From contig CAWIEI010000017.1 of assembly GCA_963834965.1 (NCBI GenBank), positions 62,001 to 126,000 of the forward strand: a stretch of DNA of 64,000 bases, given 5' to 3'. Made by a program: the position numbers and the translations under genes. The notes beneath the pieces were generated by a model, which saw only the letters and a list, made by a program, of their open reading frames with translations, was not told the DNA's origin and did no database searches. Positions within the stretch are counted from its first letter, which is position 1. The number at the start of each line of letters is the position of its first letter. Below, piece after piece: positions 43,525 through 52,013 of this stretch. Source of the stretch: Fodinibacter sp963834965. Its GTDB lineage: Bacteria; Actinomycetota; Actinomycetes; Actinomycetales; Dermatophilaceae.

Positions 43525-44336
43525 GCCGTCACCGGACGCCCGGGGATGCCGGTGAGCACCGCCCGCACGACCACGCGCGGCGCGTGGGTGAGGGCCGCGA
43601 CCGGGGCCGCGCGACACGGCATCCGCAGGTGGTGGCGGTCCCGTTCGACCGCGCTGACGACCCGGCGGGCCACGTCGTCGGGGTCGAGCATGGTGAGCAG
43701 CCGCGCCCGCAGCACCCGGTCGAAGGCGGCGGCAGAGGGCCGGTGGCCGGCGATGCGGTCCATCATCTGTGAGCTGACCGGCCCGAGCTCGACCGCGAGG
43801 GTGCCGACCGGGCCGCCGCGCAGGTCGGCCCGCAGCCCGGAGGTGAGGTGGGTGAGGCCGGCCTTGGTGGCGCCGTACGCGGCCAGCCCCGGGAAGGTGG
43901 CGACGCCGGCCATCGAGGAGATGTTGACCAGGTGTCCGTGTCCGCGCGCGAGCATGCCCGGCAGCACCTGGCGGCACAGCTCGGCGGGGGCGAGCAGGTT
44001 GAGCGCCACGACCTGCTCGAGCTCGTCGGCGCTGAGGTCGGCGAGGTGGGCGGTGGTCTCGACCGCGGCGTTGTTGACGAGCAGGTCGACCGGTCGGTGG
44101 CCGGCCTCGACCCGCCCGACCAGGGCGCGCAGGGCCTCGCGGTCAGTGAGGTCGCAGGCGACGGCCCGCCCGCCGACCTCGTCCGCGAGGGCCTCGAGGG
44201 CGTCGCGCCCGCGAGCGACGCAGGTGACGTCGGCCCCGGCCCGGGCGAGGTGGGTGGCGAGCCGGGCCCCGATGTCACCGGTGGCCCCGGTGAGCAGGAC
44301 GTGGGTTCCGGCGACGCGCATCACGCCAGTGTCCAC
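43521..44336 (-). CDS. Short-chain dehydrogenase/reductase (SDR)
   Basis: 271 aa classical SDR. Rossmann motif LLTGATGDIGARLA at the N-terminus, NNAAVET, and catalytic Ser in NISSMAG with YGATK (Tyr-x-x-x-Lys). GTG 44336 has GGGAG 7 nt upstream; ATG 44321 would remove five residues. The C-terminal helix after SAVERDRHH is typical of SDRs acting on lipophilic or acyl substrates. It is the first gene of a run with an acyltransferase, an esterase and an SGNH hydrolase, which suggests a lipid or acyl-glycan pathway (inference). Confidence 0.9.
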   Translation of the reverse strand: MDTGVMRVAGTHVLLTGATGDIGARLATHLARAGADVTCVARGRDALEALADEVGGRAVACDLTDREALRALVGRVEAGHRPVDLLVNNAAVETTAHLADLSADELEQVVALNLLAPAELCRQVLPGMLARGHGHLVNISSMAGVATFPGLAAYGATKAGLTHLTSGLRADLRGGPVGTLAVELGPVSSQMMDRIAGHRPSAAAFDRVLRARLLTMLDPDDVARRVVSAVERDRHHLRMPCRAAPVAALTHAPRVVVRAVLTGIPGRPVTA

Positions 44337-44488
44337 GACCTAGCTCCCACAGGCGGCATCCGGCCGGCCTGGCCGTCTCAGCTGTGTCGAAGCTTCGTGC
44401 CCGCACCCCGCCCCGGTCCGCCCGTAGGGGCCGTTCCGCTCTGCGGAAGGGGGGCGGCGCCGACTTGAGCTGGTCGGGGACAATCTGG

Positions 44489-44507
44489 TTAGGTAAGCCT
44501 CACCTAC
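44489..44507 (+). promoter_or_regulatory. DtxR/IdeR iron box upstream of bfd-bfr
   Basis: TTAGGTAAGCCTCACCTAC closely matches the 19-bp DtxR/IdeR consensus (TTAGGTTAGGCTAACCTAA), keeping the dyad TTAGGT...ACCTA. It ends 43 nt before the ferredoxin start. In actinobacteria IdeR with iron activates bacterioferritin genes from upstream sites and represses uptake genes. Confidence 0.88.
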
Positions 44508-44550
44508 ACCACTCGGGCTCCGGGGGGCGCCGCCACACGAGAGGGATGCC

Positions 44551-44757
44551 GTGATCGTCTGCCACTGTCACGTCGTCAACGACAAGGCCGTCGCTGCTGC
44601 CGTCGGTGCCGGGGCGCGCACCCTGTCGGAGGTCTGCCGGGCCACCGGGGCAGGTCGCGACTGCGGGGCCTGCGTCTTCTCGGTGCGACGACTGGTGTGC
44701 GAGCATGTGGGACTTGAGGTCCCCGAGAGCGCGGAGGCATGCCATGCAGCCAGTTGA
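44551..44757 (+). CDS. bfd: Bacterioferritin-associated ferredoxin-like (2Fe-2S) protein
   Basis: 68 aa BFD-type 2Fe-2S protein. The four ligands are Cys4, Cys6, Cys38 and Cys41 (VCHCHVV and DCGAC). Bfd reduces the ferric core of bacterioferritin through the haem to release iron. GTG 44551 has GAGAGGG upstream. The gene overlaps bfr by 14 nt and sits behind an iron box, so both are iron-regulated together. Confidence 0.92.
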   Translation: MIVCHCHVVNDKAVAAAVGAGARTLSEVCRATGAGRDCGACVFSVRRLVCEHVGLEVPESAEACHAAS

Positions 44758-45229
44758 CCCCAGGATCGTCGATCGGCTCAACGACGCGCTCACCTTCGAG
44801 TTGAGCGTCGTCAACCAGTACTTCCTGCACGCCCGGATGCTCGACAACTGGGGCTTCACGAAGCTCGGCAAGGTGTTCTACGACCTGTCGATCGACGAGA
44901 TGCGCGACGCCGACGCCCTGATCTCGCGGGTGCTGATGTTCGAGGGACACCCCAACATCCAGCGGCTGCACGCCATCCGGGTGGGTGAGGACGCCGAGGA
45001 GATGCTGCGCCTGGCCCTCGAGAGCGAGATCGCCGCGGTCGCCGAGTTCAACGCCTCGGCCCAGGAGTGCCACGACCTCGGAGACCACGGCACCGCCTCG
45101 CTGTTCGAGGCGATGGTGCTCGACGAGCAGCAGCACGCCGACTGGTTCGAGAGCCAGATCGAGGCGCTGATGCGCATCGGGCTGCCCCAGTACCTCGCGC
45201 AGCAGATGGACACCGCAGCCGGGCCGTGA
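44744..45229 (+). CDS. bfr: Bacterioferritin
   Basis: 161 aa, normal length for the 24-mer haem-containing ferritin that oxidises and stores iron. ATG 44744 has GGAGG 7 nt upstream. Ferroxidase ligands appear in LTFELSVVNQYF (Glu18, Tyr25), DEMRDADAL with Glu51-equivalent, ESEIAAVAEFN and DEQQHADWFE; the haem-binding Met lies in VLMFEGHPN. Helices A-D and the short E helix are complete. Confidence 0.95.
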   Translation: MQPVDPRIVDRLNDALTFELSVVNQYFLHARMLDNWGFTKLGKVFYDLSIDEMRDADALISRVLMFEGHPNIQRLHAIRVGEDAEEMLRLALESEIAAVAEFNASAQECHDLGDHGTASLFEAMVLDEQQHADWFESQIEALMRIGLPQYLAQQMDTAAGP

Positions 45230-45248
45230 CCCTGCTGGGTCTGTCTCG

Positions 45249-45857
45249 TCAGGACGTCGGCGGTGCGAGCGGCATCCCGTAGACGCGGGCGGCTGGTACC
45301 CGCTCGAGCTCGGTGAAGCCGAGCCGCTCGTAGAACGCGTGCGCCCCGGTGTTGGCCTCGTCGACGCCCAGGTGCACGCCGGTCGCACCGGCGCGGGCCA
45401 GCTCGTCGAGCACGGCCGCCATGGTGCGGCGGCCCCAGCCCTGGCCCTGCAGCCGCGGCAGCAGGTCGATGTGCAGGTGCGCCGGGTGGGTGGCGAGCAG
45501 GCCGGCATCCGTGCGGGTGGGATGGTGCAGCCGCTCGATGAGGGCCGCGTCGCCGGGTGTCGTCCCGCTGCCTCGCGGGTACCGGGCCTGCAGCGGCGGC
45601 AGCCAGACCCGCTCGACCCACTGCTCGAAGGATGCCGTGTCGGGGACGGCGACGCAGTAGCCCGCCACGCCGTGCTCGTCGTGCACGACGCGGCTGACGG
45701 CGTCGGGGGCGACGAAGTAGGGACCGGTCCAGACGTGGCCGAGCAGGTCGGAGTCGTCGTGCCGGGCGCTCGCGTCGCCACCGGCTGCGGCGGTGAGCAG
45801 GCAGACCCGGTAGGCACCGGGCAGGTCGTGCACCGTGCCCTCGCGCATCGTCGTCAC
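45249..45857 (-). CDS. GNAT-family N-acetyltransferase
   Basis: About 202 aa from GTG 45857 (VTTMREGTVHDLPGAYRVCL); ATG 45848 is nearly equivalent. The acetyl-CoA loop LLPRLQGQGWGRRTMAAVLDE (motif A, Q/RxxGxG/A) and the following NTGAHAFYERLGFTELER are characteristic. Size and the YRVCL-TA-GG start resemble acetyltransferases next to beta-N-acetylglucosaminidases in other bacteria. Substrate unknown. It is convergent with bfr. Confidence 0.88.
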   Translation of the reverse strand: MTTMREGTVHDLPGAYRVCLLTAAAGGDASARHDDSDLLGHVWTGPYFVAPDAVSRVVHDEHGVAGYCVAVPDTASFEQWVERVWLPPLQARYPRGSGTTPGDAALIERLHHPTRTDAGLLATHPAHLHIDLLPRLQGQGWGRRTMAAVLDELARAGATGVHLGVDEANTGAHAFYERLGFTELERVPAARVYGMPLAPPTS

Positions 45858-45892
45858 GGGCGCCACGCTAGCGGCGGCGCCCTGGCCGTCCG

Positions 45893-46012
45893 GATTCGAG
45901 GTGATGGTGTGCCCTCGGCCTGCGGGTTTCACCTCGAACCGACCCGCCCCTCGCGGGATCCAGGTGATGTGCTGCCGTCTGGCAGTCGACGTTCACCTCG
46001 AACCCGCCGGTG
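45893..46012 (+). repeat. Pair of about 60-bp imperfect repeats with inverted ends
   Basis: Copy A (about 45893-45952) and copy B (about 45958-46012) share GAT(T/C)C-AGGTGATG at the left and TTCACCTCGAACC at the right. In copy A, TTCGAGGTGA (45895-45904) and TCACCTCGAA (45929-45938) form a perfect 10-bp stem. They fill the gap between the GNAT and TPR-like genes. Confidence 0.7.
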
Positions 46013-46038
46013 TCGGCGGCGAGCTCTAGCGTGGAGCC

Positions 46039-46485
46039 ATGAGCGAGTGGGACGACGTGATCGCGGCGGTCGGGCAGGCACAGCAGGGGCTGCCGGATGG
46101 GCGCGAGGCGATGGTCCAGCTGTACGAGGAGACCGGCCGCGACGACCACGCCCAGCGCTGCGTGCTCGCGCACTACCTTGCCGACCGCGAGCCCGAGCTC
46201 GCCGACGAGGTCGCCTGGGACGAGGTGGCCCTGCGCGAGCACGCGCTGGTCGCCGACGACGCGCTCGCCGCGATCGGCATCCCGTCGGCTCGGGCGATGG
46301 CACCGAGCCTGCACCTCAACCTCGGCGACGGCTACCTGCGCCAGGGCCGGGTCGAGGAGGCCCGGGTGCAGCTCGCCGCCGGGCGGGCGGCGGCCGACTC
46401 CCTGGGCGACGACGGCTACGGAGCCATGGTGCGCGGTGGCCTCGAGCGGCTGGCCGAGGCGCTGGCATCCGGCACCGACCACTGA
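46039..46485 (+). CDS. TPR-like helical protein
   Basis: 148 aa. Helical pairs with TPR spacing are visible: REAMVQLYEETGRDDHAQRC, VALREHALVADDALAAIG and LHLNLGDGYLRQGRVEEARV with the canonical Ala/Gly/Tyr positions. It probably serves as a protein-interaction scaffold. Its last 70 nt overlap the 3' end of the convergent histidine kinase gene. I do not recognise a specific family. Confidence 0.75.
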   Translation: MSEWDDVIAAVGQAQQGLPDGREAMVQLYEETGRDDHAQRCVLAHYLADREPELADEVAWDEVALREHALVADDALAAIGIPSARAMAPSLHLNLGDGYLRQGRVEEARVQLAAGRAAADSLGDDGYGAMVRGGLERLAEALASGTDH

Positions 46486-47564
46486 GGGTGCCCCGCCTGC
46501 GCCGGTCCCGCATCGGGGGCCTGTGCCCGGGTGGCGAGGGGCAGGGCGACCCGCACCGTGGTGCCCTCCTCCACCGTGGAGAAGAGTTCCACCCGTCCGC
46601 CCTGGGCGAGCACGAGCGCACGCACGATCGGCAGCCCCAGGCCGGCGCCTGGCGTCCGTCTGGCACCCCGACCGCGCCAGCTCCGGTCGAACGACTCCGC
46701 ACACTCCTCCGCGGTGAGGCCCGGGCCGGTGTCGACCACCTCCAGAACGCCGTGGTCACCGTCCACGCGCACGCGCACGCGCACGGTGTCGCCGGGCCGG
46801 CAGTAGGCCGTGCAGTTCGCGAGCAGGTTGCCCACGACCTGGTGGACGCGGTCGCCGTCGGCGAGCACCACGGCCCCCGGCATGAGATCGGCCCGCCACG
46901 TCAGACCCGCGTCGGACATTGCCGAGCCGCGTGCGATCAGGGCGTCCTCCGACACCACCGCGAGGTCGACGCGGCCGAGCGCGAGCTGAAGCCCGGGGGA
47001 CTCCACGGTGGAGAGCTCGGCGAGGTCGTTGACCACCCGGCCGAGCCGGGTCGCCTGCTCGTGCAGGGCTGCCAAGGTGTCGGGCGTGGGCAGCACCAAG
47101 CCGTCGCGCAGCTCCTCGAGACCGGCCTGGAGCGCGGTGAGCGGCGTCCGCAGCTCGTGGGCGACGTCCGCGGTGTCCCGCCGACGGGCCTGCTCGGAGC
47201 GCTCCACCTCGCCGGCGGCGGCATTGAGGGCGTCGACGAGCTCGGCCAGCTCGGGCCGACCGAAGTCGGGCACCCGCACGGTGTGGTCGCCGGCGGCGAA
47301 GGCCCTGGCCGTGTCGAGGGCGACCTCCACCGGTGCCACCATGCGGCGGGTGACCACGGTCGAGGCCACGACCGCCGTGAGCACCGCGACGGCCGTGGCC
47401 ACGACGAGCCAGCCCGTGTCGACGGCCTCCTGGTGCCCGGCCCTGGCCATGAGGTGCGGGACGACGCTGCCGACGAACAGCACTCCGATGGCGGCGGCCG
47501 ACACGACGAGGAAGCCGGCGAGCAGCCGAAGCTCCATCGGGCGCATCCGTCGCCGGTCAGTCAT
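46416..47564 (-). CDS. Sensor histidine kinase
   Basis: 382 aa two-component sensor. Two membrane helices (about 10-32 and 50-72) flank a very short external loop of about 17 residues. HAMP domain about 73-125; phosphoacceptor His136 in DVAHELRTPLTAL. The ATPase shows the N box DRVHQVVGNLLANC, G1 VVDTGPGL and G2 GAGLGLPIV. The last 35 residues (after LPLATRA) are an unstructured Pro/Ser/Arg tail that is antisense to the TPR gene, probably a recent loss of the original stop. ATG 47564 overlaps the regulator gene by 8 nt. Confidence 0.92.
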   Translation of the reverse strand: MTDRRRMRPMELRLLAGFLVVSAAAIGVLFVGSVVPHLMARAGHQEAVDTGWLVVATAVAVLTAVVASTVVTRRMVAPVEVALDTARAFAAGDHTVRVPDFGRPELAELVDALNAAAGEVERSEQARRRDTADVAHELRTPLTALQAGLEELRDGLVLPTPDTLAALHEQATRLGRVVNDLAELSTVESPGLQLALGRVDLAVVSEDALIARGSAMSDAGLTWRADLMPGAVVLADGDRVHQVVGNLLANCTAYCRPGDTVRVRVRVDGDHGVLEVVDTGPGLTAEECAESFDRSWRGRGARRTPGAGLGLPIVRALVLAQGGRVELFSTVEEGTTVRVALPLATRAQAPDAGPAQAGHPQWSVPDASASASRSRPPRTMAP

Positions 47565-48237
47565 CGACCCGCGCTCCCGAGCGGTAGCCGAACCCGACGA
47601 CGGTCTCGACGACGCGCTGCCCGTCCTGCCCGAGCTTGTGGCGCAGGTTCTTCACGTGCGAGTCAACGGCCCGCTCGTACCCGTCGACGGCGCCGCCGCC
47701 GATGCGCTCGACGAGCTCGTGTCGGCTGAAGACCCGTCCGGGGGTGTTCGTGAGCGCGACCAGGAGGTTCCACTCGCTCGGGGTCAACGACAGCGGAGCT
47801 CCGTCGTGGCTCGCTTGGTGCCGCGCCTGGTCGATCCGCAGCCGGCCGCCATCGAAGCTGTGCACTCGCCCACCGCTGTCGAGATGCCGCCGGGCGAGGA
47901 CCGCCTGGACGCGCAGCACGACCTCCGTGGGACTGAACGGCTTGACGACGTAGTCGTCGGCCCCTGCGCGCAGACCGGCGATCCGGTCAGGCAGGGCCGC
48001 ACGGGCCGTGAGGACGATGACCGGGATGTCCGGTGTCGCTTGGGAGAGGACCTCGCGTCCGTCGATGTCCGGCAGGCCGAGATCGAGGAGTACGAGGTCG
48101 GGCCGTGACTCCTCGAGCTCGAGCAGTGCCTTGGATCCGGTGGGGGCGACGATGACCGACAGGCCGGCCCGCACGAGATACCGACGAAGTAGTTCGCGTA
48201 TATCTCGCTCGTCCTCCACGACGAGCACCGCCTGCAT
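47557..48237 (-). CDS. OmpR/PhoB-family response regulator
   Basis: 226 aa. Receiver domain with acidic pocket VVEDE, phosphoacceptor Asp52 in LLDLGLPD, switch Thr77 and Lys99 (VVKPF). The C-terminal winged helix (about 130-222) has SLTPSEWNLLVALTNTPGRVFSR, HVKNLRHKLG and GFGYR. ATG 48237. Encoded upstream of and overlapping its kinase. The target genes are unknown; the large secreted Ig-like protein gene lies just upstream. Confidence 0.93.
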   Translation of the reverse strand: MQAVLVVEDERDIRELLRRYLVRAGLSVIVAPTGSKALLELEESRPDLVLLDLGLPDIDGREVLSQATPDIPVIVLTARAALPDRIAGLRAGADDYVVKPFSPTEVVLRVQAVLARRHLDSGGRVHSFDGGRLRIDQARHQASHDGAPLSLTPSEWNLLVALTNTPGRVFSRHELVERIGGGAVDGYERAVDSHVKNLRHKLGQDGQRVVETVVGFGYRSGARVDD

Positions 48238-48364
48238 GCGTCCATTCTCTGCCCGCTCGGGGCCGGAGCATCGGCGATGCGACGCGTCAGACACCGCCTG
48301 CGGGCGCTGCTCGTGGATGGCCCGATCGCTCATGACGGCTCCTTGCCGACGTCCTCCCCCAGGC

Positions 48365-48391
48365 GGGGCCGCACGTTGACCGTGCGGCCCC
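48365..48391 (-). terminator. Terminator of the secreted Ig-like protein gene
   Basis: GGGGCCGCACG (48365-48375) and CGTGCGGCCCC (48381-48391) form a perfect 11-bp stem with the loop TTGAC. It lies 28 nt past the stop of the minus-strand gene. Confidence 0.8.
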
Positions 48392-48418
48392 GTCCCTCAC
48401 TCGTTCAGGAGTGCGGAG

Positions 48419-51400
48419 TCACTTCGCCGCGACCCCCAGGGTTTGCGAGGTGGGGGCCAGCAGGGTCCCGCGCACGACGGTGGTGCTCGCCGTCGGCACG
48501 GCCAGGTACCCACCCGGCACCTTGCGGATCGACCAGGCGAAGGTCACGACGCCGGAGGGGTTCCGGGCCGCGTCTGTCCCGCGGACGCTGAGGACGTAGC
48601 TGCCCTGCTTCAGGCCCTTGAACGTCGTCGTCGGCTCGCAACGTGCCCAGCGCTGGGTGACCACCGCGTTCTTGGTGAGCTGGCACTCGTACGTCACCCG
48701 CGGCTCGCTGGCGCTGAAGGCGAAGGTCGACGTGGTGCCCAGCTTCACCGTGGTGATGGTGACGAGCGGGGCCGTGGTGTCAGCTGGTGACACCGCCACG
48801 TACCCACCCGGAACCCTACGCAACGACCACGTGATGGTGACGACCTCGGAGCGGTTGCCGGCCGCGTCGGTGCCGCGCACGTCGAGGGCGTAGCTGCCCT
48901 GCTTCAGCCCCTTGTACGTCACGGTCGGCCCACAGGACGCCCAGGGCCGGGTGACCACGGTGTCCTTGGTGAGCTGGCACTCGAAGGCCACACCCGACTC
49001 GTTCGCCGTGAGTGCGAAGGTCGTCGTCGTCCCGAGCTTCACCGTGGTGATGGTGACGAGCGGGGCCGTGGTGTCGAGCACGGTCCACGGCGCCGTCGCG
49101 ACGGTCGCCGAGGTGTTGCCGGCCTCGTCGGTCCCACGGACGGAGAGGACGTAGGTGCCCGGTGCCAGGTCGCTGTACGTCACGGGAGACGTGCAGGTGG
49201 ACCAGGTGCCGCCGATCGTGTCCGTGGCCAGCATGCACTCGAAGACCACGTCGGTCTCGTCCGCGGTGATCTCGAAGGTCGCCGTGGCGCCGGGGACGCT
49301 CACGCCCTGGGGCGCGACCTCGACCACCGGTGGTGTCTCGTCGATCGGCGCGACGGTCCAGCTGCGGGTTACGACCTTCGAGACGTTGAGCGCCTTGTCG
49401 GTCGCCTTCGCGGAGAAGACGTAGTCCGCCGGCGGCAGGTCGGTGTAGGTCTTGGGAGACGTGCATGCCTCCCAGGCCCCGGCCGTGCCGTTGGTCGTCA
49501 GCATGCAGGTGAGGTCCACGGGGCTCTCGTTGGCCGTGAGGGTGAACGACACGGTGGAACCGCTGGCGGTCGCCGGCGTCACGGTGAGCACCGGCGCGGT
49601 GGTGTCCTCGCCGGCGTCCGGTGGCTGCTCGCCGTGGCTCTCCGGGGCGAAGACGACCACCGAGATCGGGTCGAGAGTGTTGCCGCTCGTGAGGCCGACA
49701 CCGAAGGCGTAGCTGCCCACCGGCGCTCCCTCGGCGACCGTGATGTACCAGGCCACCGGGGTGTAGCCGCCCAGGAGCGTGGTGTTCCACGTGCCCACGA
49801 GCTTCCCCTCGGCGTCGAGGGTCAGCGGCATGGCAGCCATGTCGGTGCCGATGCTGCCGTAGGCCTTGAGGTCGCCCTCAGCGAGCGCCTCGCTGTCGGG
49901 CGTCGCGTCGTCCTCGACCGGGCCGGTGACGGTGACGGTCAGCTCGCCGGTGCCTGCCTCGGGCGCGTAGACCTGCACCGGGAGGGTCATCGCCGAAGCC
50001 TGCGTCGTGTACTTCGGCAGCGGGGTGCCCCACAGGACGGTGCTGACATTCTCGTTGACGGTGATCGTGCCGGTCTCCTGGGCCAGCACGGTCGCGGGGT
50101 CGTCGACGTCGACGAGGTCGAGCGTCACGGTGTACGTACCGGTGGGTGCGCCCGCTGCGACGGTGGCGGTGAACGTCGTGGAGACGTTGTACCCCGGCCA
50201 CACGGGGAACCCGGAGTCGGGTCCCCACGTGCCGACGAGGTCGCCGCTGGCGTCCACGGTGAAGGGGAGCGGCTGGCCGTCGGCCTTGGCGATCGCGGTG
50301 ACGTCGCCGGGCGCGAACGCGGTGGTGGCGGCGATCGTCAGGCGAAGCTGCGCCTCATCGATGAGGTCGCCGCCGAAGGGGTTGAGCAGCGACGCGGTCA
50401 TCTCGAACGGGAAGGTCTGGAAGACGTTCTCCGGCAGGGTGCCGAGGTCGACCGCTGGGTCGTGGATCGCCTTGAGCTGGTCCGCGGTGGTGTCCTGGCC
50501 CGGGACATCCATGAAGAAGCCAGGGAGGAACGTGTTGTCCGGGACGAAGTTGCACATGGCCCGCACGTCGTCGGCGAGCTGCGCGAACGCCGTGATGCCG
50601 GTCAGGGTCCGGGTGCCGATCTCGCTGCCGGACAGGTTGGTGAACGGCACGACGTCGGTGATCCTGCTGACCTTCCACGTGAGGGTCGGCACGTCGAGCC
50701 AGGTGACGCTGCCCTGGAAGGTCTGCGAGCGGTTGTAGCTGAAGCCGCTGTAGTCGACAAACTGTTCGCTGCCCGCAAGCTCGGTGCCCGGGTCGTCCGG
50801 GTCCTCAGACCTGACGAAGCCCACGCCCCAGGGGGACACGTACTCCGGCACAGGTGGTGTCGCTGCGGGGTCCGCCGCTGGTGGGAAGCCGATGATCCGG
50901 TTGTAGTACTCGACTGCGTCGATGCTCAGGGGTACTGACTTGCTCGCTGCCGCACCGATGTCCATGGCGGCAAGCTCCCACGCGTCGAACCGGCTGTTCG
51001 ACGTGGCGTCGGCGGTAACGGGCCCGATCTCCGCAGGCGGCCCCGTCATGGTGGTGGGTGTCGTGAGGAGCCCCGGGATGGTTCCGCTCTTCATCAGGGA
51101 CTGGTAGATCCCCGCGTTCTCCGGAGCGGCGTCGATGGTGCGGTCATCGAAGAGGATGCGGCCGGTGGACTCGAGGGCGATCGCGTCGGCGAACCTCAGC
51201 TTCAGCTCGACGTCGGCGATCTTCTGGTTGATGACGGCCTCCGCGGTGCGGGCGAGGTTGAGCCGTTCGAGCTCGGCCTCCTTGACGAACATGCCGTAGA
51301 GCGGCTGGGTGTCGCACGCGCCGGTAAAGTCCGCCGGCACGGTGTCGTCCTGGATCCACGCGCCCTGCAGCGGCACGACCCAGACGGTGCGGCCGTCCAC

Positions 51401-51740
51401 GGGGTTCGTCGTCGAGGGCACGCCGGGGATCGCCACGTAGGAAACGGGCTGCACGCAGTACTCGATCGCCGCCGCCGTTTCGGCGGTCTCTGGGACGGTG
51501 TACTTCTTGAGGATGGGCGCGCCCGCAGGGTCACGCAGGGCGAGCACGAGGTCGGAGTAGACGGATCCGGTCGTCTCGCCGCCGCCGCCGCCTCCCCCTC
51601 CCCCTGCCGCCGCCGCCACCGCCTCCGCCGCCGCCTCCGCCACCCGGGCCTGCGGCCATCGCCGGGGTCACGGCCAACGCAACGGCCGCGACGGACCCGA
51701 TCAGGCTGGCGACCAGCCTCGTACGAGTTCGTGTGTTCAT
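48419..51740 (-). CDS. Large secreted protein with Ig-like repeats; frameshift in glycine tract
   Basis: ATG 51740 follows GGAGG and encodes a signal peptide (MNTRTRTRLVASLIGSVAAV, then AVTPAMAAGPGG). A glycine tract follows, within which the frame shifts by +1; after it the sequence continues as GETTGSVYSDLVLALRDPAG for about 1050 residues. The N-terminal 400 residues are novel to me (about ten Trp and few Cys). Two beta-sandwich repeats follow, then four Ig-like or Bap-like repeats of 85-95 aa, each with D(T/E)(T/P)(A/P)P-V, a central Cys pair and RGTD-AGN. No LPXTG or anchor is present, so it is probably released or non-covalently attached. The start within the shifted frame (GTG/ATG near 51643) lacks a signal. 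Confidence 0.8.
51577..51650 (-). repeat. Poly-glycine GGN tract with GGGGG runs
   Basis: The minus strand carries about 24 GGN-like codons, including AGGGGGAGGGGGAGG. One extra base next to 51605-51606 separates the signal-peptide frame from the main frame. G-runs of this kind are prone to replication slippage and to sequencing error. Confidence 0.9.
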
Positions 51741-52013
51741 GTCCTCGACCTCCTCAATGGGCCCAAAAGGGTCGGATCCTCCTGAGAGCTGCTGCCCGGC
51801 CGAAGGACCCCCTACGCCCTCCGGCCGGCCATACCGTCAGCGTCATGCGGGCCTGTGGGCGGCGAATGGCCGCCGTGTGTGGATCGCGTGGAGGTTGCCC
51901 CTGAGCCCACCCGGCCACACTCGCCGTGGTCGCCACGTGGGCACGCTGTGGAGGCTGAGGGCAGTCGGATCCACCAGCACGGGCGCCGAGCGACACACGG
52001 GCCCGGCGCAGCG

